A DNA stretch of 64,000 bases from Aptenodytes patagonicus. Taxonomy: Eukaryota; Chordata; Aves; Sphenisciformes; Spheniscidae. The notes beneath the pieces were generated by a model. That model made no database searches and was not told the DNA's origin. It saw nothing but the letters and a program-made list of their open reading frames with translations. A program made the position numbers and the translations under genes. Of this stretch, positions 49,301-64,000 are shown one piece after another. Position 1 is the first letter of the stretch. Each line of letters opens with the position of its first letter. The stretch is taken from assembly GCF_965638725.1 (NCBI RefSeq), contig NC_134970.1, positions 5,996,001 to 6,060,000 on the forward strand, in the 5' to 3' direction.

Positions 49301-50978
49301 ACGCAGGGAAGGACCCACCAGCACGTGCAGGAGCCGGACCCCTCCACGCTGCTGCGTCTCATCTTCATGGCCCTCTCCTTCGTGAGTGCCCCCAAAACCG
49401 GGTCCCAACTCCCCCCCCCCCACCCAGGGGTGAGCAGGATGGGGAGCGGCCACCACCCCCACCCCCCCTCCCCATCCTGGGGGGCAGGTATGGGGGTGCT
49501 GCTCCATCACCGCCCGCCCGGAGCAGGTCCTGGACCACTGCCCCAACCCCAGCCTGGCCCTGGCGGTGGAGGCACCGCTGCTGCTGCCGGAGGCGGTGGA
49601 GCTGCTGGAGAGGACCCTGCACCAGGATGACTACAGCACCTGGAAGGCCCTCGGCATCGCCTGGAACAAGACCAGGTGGGGTCCGGCCCCCCCCAGCACC
49701 GAGGCGGGGAGGGGGGCGGGGGGGGGGTCCAGCCTGGGGTGTGGAGGGGTCACACCACCCACCTTGGCTTTCTCCCTGCCCGTTGCAGGGCAGAGTACCC
49801 CAACGGCGAGCTGGTGCCCCGCTACATCCCCATCTTCTCGGACGGGTGGCTGCCCCCTCCGATGGAGCAGGTACAGCACAGCGGAGGCCAGGACGTCCCG
49901 CCGCCTGCCTCAGTTTCCCCAGCTCACTCTCAACACCCGCGCCTCTCTCTGCTCCCTGCACAGTTGCCGGCCACCGGCCGGAGGGACAACCCCGGCCAAG
50001 CGTAAGTGCTCCCGCTGCCCCGTGGATGCTGAGGGCTGGGGCAGGATTCGGCCCCTGGCTGGATACTCATGCCCCCCTCCCATCTCCAGGGCCCCCTTCC
50101 CCGCCCAGGGGCTGGTGCGAGCCCTGTACGAGTTTCAGGGCAGGAACCCACAGGAGCTGAGCGTCAGGATGGGGGACACGCTGCAGGTAGAAATCGAGGG
50201 GTCGTTCCGTCCCCCCCCCCCCACGGGTGCTTCTGGGGAAAACGGAGTGGGGACCCCCACCCTGCCTGCTGGGGGTCCTGGAAGGGTGTGACAGCAGGGT
50301 GCTGCCCCACCTTGTCACCGCACACCTTAGGTCCTGGACCAGCGGAAGAAGTGGTGGCTGGTGCAGCGCAGCTCGGGGGAGAAGGGCTACGTCCCCAGCA
50401 ACATCCTGGAGCCCCTGGGGCAGGGGCACGGGGGGGGGCACAGCGCCATCCAGGTGGGTGTCCCCTCTCCCCTTCCCTCCCCGCACCCCTGCCACCAGGA
50501 GGGGGTGGCAGGGGGCCACCTCGCTGTCCCCTCCCCTTGTCCCCCGCTCCAGGACAGCCCCCCCAACCTGCACCCCAACTCCTCGCCAGCGGAGGTGACA
50601 GCCTGGCTGAAGGACAAGGGCTTCTCGAGGATGTAGGTGGACCCTTGAGCCCCCCCAACCCCCGTGGCTCCATACCCAGCTCACCCCTTACCGTCTGTCT
50701 TGTCTGTCCGTCCGTCCGTCCGTCCGTCCGCAGCACGGTGCGGTGCCTGGGGGTGCTGACGGGGCACCAGCTGCTGCAGATGAGCCCCGCGGAGCTGCGA
50801 GCCGTCTGCCCCGAGGAGTGGCGGCGAGTCGTCTTCAAGCTCTCCTCCGTCAGGACATCCCTGGGGGTGAGGGACCCCCAGCCCCGCGCCCCCTCCCCAC
50901 CCCGGGGCTCCCCCACCCACCCCACCCCCCAACCCTTCTCCCTTCCCCTTCTCTGTGCAGATGGGCCCCAGGGATTGA
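46342..50978 (+). CDS. EPS8L3: EPS8L3, EPS8-like 3, complete CDS (19 coding exons)
   Basis: Exons: 46342-46382, 46490-46563, 46647-46705, 46822-46977, 47770-47919, 48006-48082, 48501-48637, 48740-48813, 48895-49015, 49100-49164, 49307-49381, 49527-49675, 49789-49870, 49964-50001, 50090-50186, 50331-50453, 50553-50632, 50734-50866 and 50961-50978. They join in one frame to 582 residues (human about 593). The product starts [18 protein letters not shown] domain follows (about 55-185; starts [16 protein letters not shown]), then a basic [10 protein letters not shown] linker, an EPS8 middle region, an SH3 domain (about 440-494; [23 protein letters not shown]) and a C-terminal SAM-like helical domain ([21 protein letters not shown]). 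It ends MGPRD. EPS8 family adaptors link receptor and Rac signalling to actin, and EPS8L3 is mainly epithelial. All borders are GT/AG. The gene is convergent with the GST gene. Confidence 0.95.
46978..47769 (+). repeat. EPS8L3: Degenerate CACCCC minisatellite filling EPS8L3 intron 4
   Basis: Almost the whole 0.79-kb intron consists of diverged short units built on (C/G)GCACCCC(C/T)(A/T)TAACCCTGG. It is strongly C-rich on the sense strand. Confidence 0.8.
48664..48678 (+). repeat. MIR core fragment in EPS8L3 intron 7
   Basis: TGCCTCAGTTTCCCC, identical to the reverse complement of the other core fragments in the window. Confidence 0.5.
49906..49920 (+). repeat. MIR core fragment in EPS8L3 intron 13
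   Basis: TGCCTCAGTTTCCCC, exact core 15-mer. Confidence 0.5.
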
Positions 50979-51348
50979 GCCACCGAGGCCACGCTGGCAC
51001 CGTGTCCCCCGCTGTCCCCACCATGCACCTCCCAGGACGGAGCACCCCAGGCACTGCAGGACTGGGGGGGGGGATGACCCCACACCCCCCATCCCGCCCG
51101 GCCCCCCAAGACGGAGAGCCACTCCTTGGGGGTTAGGGGACACGTCCCCGCCAAAGCCACCGCTGACGCAAGGCTGCTGGGACCCCCCCCCCCCCCCGCG
51201 CCTGAGGGCTCTTGGGGACCCCCCCCGGGGACATGCACTGCTGGACCCCCAGCGGTGAAGTGGGGGGCAGGCAGCCCCCCCGGGGGGGAGGGGCGGGCAC
51301 CGCGAAACGTGTGCGCACCCCACAAAATGTAAAGTGACTGCTGTGGAA

Positions 51349-51354
51349 AATAAA
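51349..51354 (+). terminator. EPS8L3: EPS8L3 poly(A) signal
   Basis: AATAAA lies 371 bases after the EPS8L3 stop codon, followed by a GT-rich region with GGGGTCTGCG. The 3' UTR would be about 0.39 kb and ends about 0.65 kb from the oppositely oriented GST 3' end. Confidence 0.8.
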
Positions 51355-51374
51355 GAGAGTGACAGCACCGGGGT

Positions 51375-52015
51375 CTGCGCGGGGCGGGGGGGGGCACCCC
51401 GGTCCCCGTGTCACCCGTGGGCCACCCCAGTGGGGCAGGGAGGGGGACAGGGCAGGGAGGGGGACACGGCGTGCCACCCCCCAGCGGGGACCTGCCCAGC
51501 AGCACCCAAAGGACACCTCCCAGTCCCCATCCTGGGCAGCCCCTCGTGTCCGGGGGGGGGCGGGGGGCTGGTGGCAGCAAGAGGCCCAGGGGACGGGGCT
51601 GTCCCCAGCCCACCCAGCTCTGCACCGCGGGGGGGGTGGCAGGGCACCAAGCCCCCCGCCGCCGCCCCCCCCCCCCCCCCCCCGCCTTTATCAGCGCTGC
51701 CTCGTTAGCGGGCAGGAGTGCGCTAACGAGAAGGGAGGGGGCCCAGGGCACCTTTCCCAGGGGAGCGAGGGGGGGGGGCCCGGGGGACAGCACAGGGCTG
51801 AGCTCGTGCCCCCCCAAACCCCAGCCAAGCCAAGGTGGGGGGGGGGCCAGGGCGGTGGCGATGCCCCTTGGGGCAGGGAAGCCCCACACACACACACACA
51901 CCCCCACCAGCCCCCCACGCTCGGGGGGGACACACACGGGACAAGCCCAGCGCCCCCCCAGCCGCCCCCCCACGCCGCAACACTCGGGGCCGGGGGGGGT
52001 GGGGCTCAGGTTGCC
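51375..52015. other. Spacer between convergent EPS8L3 and GSTM 3' ends
   Basis: No gene. GC-rich, with a poly-C run at about 51667-51683 and a CA run at about 51885-51900. Confidence 0.65.
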
Positions 52016-52028
52016 ACATCTAAAGCAC

Positions 52029-52034
52029 TTTATT
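52029..52034 (-). terminator. GSTM2: GSTM poly(A) signal
   Basis: AATAAA on the minus strand (TTTATT on plus) lies about 140 bases after the GST stop codon. Confidence 0.8.
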
Positions 52035-52172
52035 GTGTTGGGGGGCTTCACGCCAGCGGTGCCCACCCCACCCCACCCCACAACGGAGGGTGCTGGGGGG
52101 GGTCAGGTCAGGACACGGACACACACCCCTCCCCCCCCGCCCCCCCGGCTCCCCTCGCCCCACGCTGGGCCC

Positions 52173-52654
52173 CTACTCCTTCTTGTTGCCCCACTTGGCC
52201 ATCTTGTTGTTGATGGGCATCTTCAGGAAGCGGCTGGACTTCATGTAGGCAGCCACCTTCTCCAGGGCCTGCGGGGGCAAGGGGAGCGTCAGGGACCCGT
52301 CCCACCAGGGCACCCCCCCACCCCCTGGGTACCCTCGGGGGCCGGGGTGTCTTTCCCCAGGGAGGGGAGGGCGACGCCCAGGACGGTCCAGCTCACCCCA
52401 AAGCGGTCCATGAAGTCCTTGAGGTTCTTGAAGGGCTCCAGGCACTTGGGCTCGAAGATGCGGTTCTGCTCCAGCACGTCGAACATGAGGAAGTCCACGA
52501 AAGTGAGCTGGGGACAAGGGGGGGGGACACGGTGAGGACCAGCGTGGGGACAAAGCCCCTCCCCAGCCCCCGCTGCCCCCCTCCCCCCAGTGTCCCGGTG
52601 GTACCTTCTCCCCCGCAAACCACTTTCTGTCCCCCAAGAAGTTGGAGAAGAGCT
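52173..52654 (-). CDS. GSTM2: Mu-class glutathione S-transferase, last three exons (5' part lost in gap)
   Basis: Minus-strand exons: 52654-52605 (partial, cut by the gap; LFSNFLGDRKWFAGEK), 52507-52397 (111 bp; LTFVDFLMFDVLEQNRIFEP onward) and 52268-52173 (ALEKVAAYMKSSRFLKMPIN, ending KMAKWGNKKE). The human GSTM counterparts contain FLGKQPWFVGDK, ITFVDF and YMKSSRFL. This is the C-terminal all-helical domain that forms the hydrophobic substrate pocket. Mu GSTs conjugate glutathione to electrophiles in the cytosol. The N-terminal thioredoxin-like domain and catalytic tyrosine, in exons 1-5, are absent because of the run of N. The class is certain. The paralogue symbol is tentative: I follow the single mu gene I recall at this locus in chicken. 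Confidence 0.9.
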
Positions 52655-52754
52655 NNNNNNNNNNNNNNNNNNNNNNNNNNNNNNNNNNNNNNNNNNNNNN
52701 NNNNNNNNNNNNNNNNNNNNNNNNNNNNNNNNNNNNNNNNNNNNNNNNNNNNNN
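52655..52754. other. Assembly gap (100 N)
   Basis: Exactly 100 undetermined bases, a conventional placeholder for a gap of unknown size. It cuts an AMPD2 exon on the right and a GST exon on the left. Confidence 0.99.
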
Positions 52755-58951
<6,197 letters not shown>

Positions 58952-58984
58952 GACGGCTCCTGGGGCGGCGGTGGCGGGGTTGGT

Positions 58985-59215
58985 GGCGGCGGGGTTGGAG
59001 GTGGCGGCGATGGTGGCGGTGGTGGCGATGGTGGTGAGGGGGTTGGCGATGGTGGAGACGGGGTTGGCGATGGCGGGGTTGGCGATGGTGACAGGGGTTG
59101 GCGGCGGTGGCGGGGGTGATGATGGTAGCGGGGGTGGTGATGGTAGCGGGGTTGGCGGTGGTGGTAGCGGGGTTGGCGGCGGTGGCGGCGGCGGCGGCGG
59201 GGGCCCCCGGGGCCC
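58985..59215. repeat. GGN triplet-rich array (GGTGGC/GGGGTTGGC)
   Basis: Repeats of GGTGGCG, GATGGTGG and GCGGGGTTGG lie immediately upstream of the first AMPD2 coding exon on the minus strand, where they read as CCGCCACC runs and end at a possible acceptor (CCGCCCCAG, exon start 58959). Confidence 0.8.
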
Positions 59216-59378
59216 CGGCGGGGACTCTTACGGCAGCAGGGCGGCAGGGCCGAGCGATGGCTGCCGCTCCCTCCCCTGGTTGATGATTGATGCAGGAAAC
59301 CCGGGGCTGGACCAAAGTCCCCGGCGGAGCCAGGCCGGAAGCCGGGCCGAGGAAGAGGATGGGGCGGGAGGAGGATGT

Positions 59379-59411
59379 GGGCGAGGAGGAGGAGGAGGAG
59401 GAGGAGGAGGA
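59379..59411. repeat. (GAG)n triplet repeat
   Basis: About ten GAG/GGA units with one GCGAG break. Confidence 0.85.
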
Positions 59412-59529
59412 AGGTTGTCGGAGCAACCAGCCCTGCTGCGGCGCTGGGTGGGGGGGGGCCTCGCCCCGAGGCGGGTGCTGTGTGCCCCGGGTGCTGAGTG
59501 CCCCCCCCCCGGGGAGAGCCGCAGCCCCC

Positions 59530-60020
59530 CCCAGGCAGGCATCGTACCCCCCCATAGAGGGGGTGTCATCCCCCCTGAGAGATGGTATTGGAACCCCCCC
59601 AAAATGGCAGCGGCACCCGCCAACAGCAGGGTACCAACCCCCCCCCGAGGTGGGCATTGTGCCCCCCCAAGACAGGCATTGCCCCCCCAAGACAGGGTAC
59701 CACACACACACACACCCCCCAAGATGGCCATCATCCCCGCCGGAGTCGGGGCACCGCACCCTGCAGCGGCAGCTCTGTACCCCCGGCTGGGCACTGCACC
59801 CCCCGACGGGCATCCTCGCCCCCAGGACAGGCATCCCCCTCCCCAGGGTGGGTGCTGCGCCCCCCGACACGGGCCATCACCCCCCTACGCTTAGACATTG
59901 TACCCCCCCCCCAAACGACTGAGTACCCCCCAAAATGGGGCATCGCCTCCTCCAAGACGAGCATCCCCCCCTCGGATGGGGTACTGCACCCCAAAAGAGG
60001 GACTCACACCCCCCTCCAGC
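59530..60020. repeat. Degenerate CCCCCCAAGACAGGCAT minisatellite
   Basis: Repeated poly-C blocks of 6-9 bases separated by (A/G)AG(A/G)(C/T)(A/G)GGCAT-type linkers over about 0.5 kb between AMPD2 and GNAT2. Confidence 0.65.
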
Positions 60021-60312
60021 CCTCCCACCCCGAACCCTGCAAGGGGGGGCCGGGCGCCCTCAGCACCCACCGGGGATGTCCCCATGAGGTAACAGCACAG
60101 GGCCTGACCCCCCCCAGCCCCTCCAAATCCCCCCTTACCCCCCAGCCAAGCTGGGGGCACCATCATACAGGGGACCCCCCCACACCCCAGGAGCAGGACC
60201 CCGCTGGGTCCCCACTGCTCGGGGTCTGGGGGGTGCCACATCCTTGTGTCACACACACCCCTGCCCCTCGCCCCCCCCCCCCCCCCCCCCCCCAGTCCCC
60301 CTACGTCCCTAC

Positions 60313-60441
60313 CTGTGCCGGTGGCCCTTGGTGCCGCGGCCTTGAGCGCCGGGGAGGCGTTTGGGTGGGTGCCGGGTTGCGTCCCCGCCGAGCGCCCGGC
60401 CGAGTCCCCTAATCCGGCACTGGAGCAGGGGGGTATTTTTA
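60313..60441 (-). promoter_or_regulatory. AMPD2: Candidate upstream AMPD2 promoter and non-coding first exon
   Basis: On the minus strand a TAAAAATA box (60441-60434) is followed about 120 bases later by CACAG/GTAGGG, a strong donor ending at 60313. A CTAATCC homeodomain site on plus (60409-60415) lies between them. The coding exon at 58951 has a possible acceptor at 58959. Alternatively these elements may serve GNAT2. Confidence 0.35.
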
Positions 60442-60469
60442 GCCGCTGCCGGAGCGGAGGGAATGCCAC

Positions 60470-61620
60470 CCGCCAGGGCCCGTCCCCCCCGGCCGTGTGT
60501 CCCCCACCCCATCCGCTGTCCCGTGGAGGGGGAAAGGGGACAGCGAGGCGACACCACCCGTCAGGGCCAACTCTGTGCCAGGCTGGGGGGCCACAACAGC
60601 CATCGGGGAGGGGGGGACAGCGGGGACCCCCAGCCTGAGCTCTGGGCTACGGGTGAAAGCCATGTCCCCTCCCCAGCACCGTCCGTCCCCTCCCCGTGAC
60701 ACCGGGTGTGGGGGTGTGTGTGTGTGTGTGATATTTTAATTGGACACCCTTCGTTAGCCCCAAGTTCATTAGAGGCTCAGAAGGGGCTTTGTGTCCACGG
60801 GGACAGCGGGGACAGACTGTCCCCACGCCACAAAGGCTGGCAGGGATGGCGGGGGGGGGGGCTTGGGGAGGGGACACACGCCAAGTGGGATATGGGGACA
60901 CCGGTAAGGGGACATAAGGACCCCAGTGACCCTGTTGGGGTGCAGGGATTTAAGGGGACCTTAAACCCAAATACTGGGGACCTGCAGCACCTTTGGGGGG
61001 ACCTGACACCCCAGCCTGGGGCTGCCTGTGCCCCCCCCCCCCCCGCCCCAGTGCCACCCCTGCGCCCAAAATCAGCCCCGGCAGGACAAAGTGAGGGCAC
61101 CCACCTGCCCCCTCGGGGTGGGGGGGGACCCTGTGGTCCTGCTGGCCTGGGGGAAGGGTGCTGGGCTGGGGAGAGGGCTGCTGAGCCAGGGGGAGGAGGA
61201 GGAGGAGGAGGAAGGCTGAGCGCACGATCCCATTAAAGAGCTTGGGCAGCAGGAGGGCAAGGGGCGGCACCCAGCAGGGCAGGATTAGGGGGCTCGTTAC
61301 CCCTCCGCAGGAGGAATCCCCCAGCACTGCCGTCCCCCTGCCACCGCCCCTGCGGCACCCGGGGACCCCGTGGCTCCCGGGGGGGGGACGGGACAGGGAC
61401 GGGGACATGAACAGGGGGCTGACCCCATCCCCAATGCCAACCCAGAACATAGGGGGACACAGACCGTGGACACGGGGGGGGGGGGGAGCCCCAAACCCAC
61501 GCCCCCTCCCTGAGCCATCGCGGGGGACACAGGGTGTCCCCATCCCCCGCGGGCAGGGGGTGGCCCGCTGCCTGCCCCCTTACGTAAAGCCCCGTGCCCA
61601 CCTCCCGAGATGCTCCGTCT
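60470..61620. other. Spacer between AMPD2 5' region and GNAT2 promoter
   Basis: No gene recognised. Contains a GT run (about 60711-60730), a C run at about 61031-61044 and a GAG repeat at about 61190-61213. Confidence 0.55.
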
Positions 61621-61636
61621 TTTTTTTTCCCCTGAG

Positions 61637-61696
61637 CCCTAATCTTTGCCATCTTGGGCTAATTGGATTTCCTGGGTCACATGGCGAGATAAAAAG
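61637..61696 (+). promoter_or_regulatory. GNAT2: GNAT2 photoreceptor-type promoter
   Basis: Within 60 bases are CTAATC (61639-61644; CRX/OTX type), CTAATTG (61659-61665; the reverse complement of CAATTAG, the Ret-1/PCE-1 photoreceptor element) running directly into GGATT (61665-61669), and a TATA-like GATAAAAAG (61688-61696). Transcription would start near 61,720, giving a 5' UTR of about 250 bases if unspliced. Confidence 0.6.
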
Positions 61697-61971
61697 TCCC
61701 AAATCCCACGATCCAAAAAAATCAGGTTATCCATGGGGAATTAAGGGAGAGAGCGGCGGGCAGCCGGCCCGCGAGGAGCCACCAAACTCTGCCTGCTGTG
61801 GGGCACCCTGACGTCGGGGCGGTGGGTACCCGGCTCCGCTTTTCGGGGCTCTTCTTTCTCCTCCTATCACCCACCGCCCGCCCCCAGGGTGTGTGCGCCG
61901 CTCCCCACGGAGAGCTGGAAGAGCCCGGGGACCTAGAGGAGCTTGAGGTGTTCAAGGAGGAAGACGAGGAC

Positions 61972-63898
<1,927 letters not shown>

Positions 63899-64000
63899 GT
63901 GAGTGGGGTCACCAACCTGGGGGGGGGACACGGGACAGGGACATGCCTGGGGACCCCCCCCCCCCCGGCTGCTCATTGCCATTTCCCACCCAACCTGGCA

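Noticed and set aside
61798-61971. Extended GNAT2 N-terminus using the acidic frame upstream of MGSGAS
   Set aside because: There is no in-frame ATG upstream. The family begins with Met-Gly for N-acylation, and the 118-bp first coding exon length matches the family exactly.

Overview
The window is vertebrate nuclear DNA, most likely from a bird. The exons read as AHCYL1, CSF1, EPS8L3, a mu-class GST, AMPD2 and GNAT2. This matches the conserved block on human 1p13.3, which to my knowledge is on microchromosome 26 in chicken. High GC, short introns, many poly-C/poly-G runs, abundant minisatellites and almost no recognisable transposable elements fit an avian microchromosome. I cannot name the species. 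No bacterial features, CRISPR arrays or viral elements were recognised.

Layout. 1-10,383: intron 1 of AHCYL1 (minus strand), with no exon seen. 10,384-10,491: first AHCYL1 coding exon under a CpG-rich promoter. 10.9-14.8 kb: spacer. 14.8-23.4 kb: complete CSF1 on the minus strand, with eight coding exons (506 residues), a 3' UTR exon, a poly(A) signal and a TATA box. 23.4-46.3 kb: gene-free upstream region holding a GGCTC pentamer array, about 0.9 kb of alternating purine-pyrimidine DNA, a 48-bp BamHI-containing minisatellite, a 17-bp minisatellite, a duplicated ~130-bp segment and several AP-1-type sites. 46.3-51.4 kb: complete EPS8L3 on the plus strand, 19 coding exons, 582 residues. 52.0-52.65 kb: 3' end of a mu-class GST (minus). 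52,655-52,754: assembly gap of 100 N. 52.75-59 kb: 5' two thirds of AMPD2 (minus), running into the same gap. 61.6-64 kb: promoter and first four coding exons of GNAT2 (plus), which leaves the window.

The genes are not one pathway. They encode an IP3-receptor/ion-transport regulator (AHCYL1), a macrophage growth factor (CSF1), an actin adaptor (EPS8L3), a detoxification enzyme (GSTM), a purine-nucleotide enzyme (AMPD2) and the cone transducin alpha subunit (GNAT2). The points most worth following are the Z-DNA-prone tract beside the CSF1 promoter, a perfect 98-bp palindrome in a CSF1 intron, loss of the CSF1 interchain cysteine, dispersed MIR relics sharing one 15-bp core, the gap that hides parts of two genes, and a one-base reading-frame break in an AMPD2 exon that is probably an assembly error.
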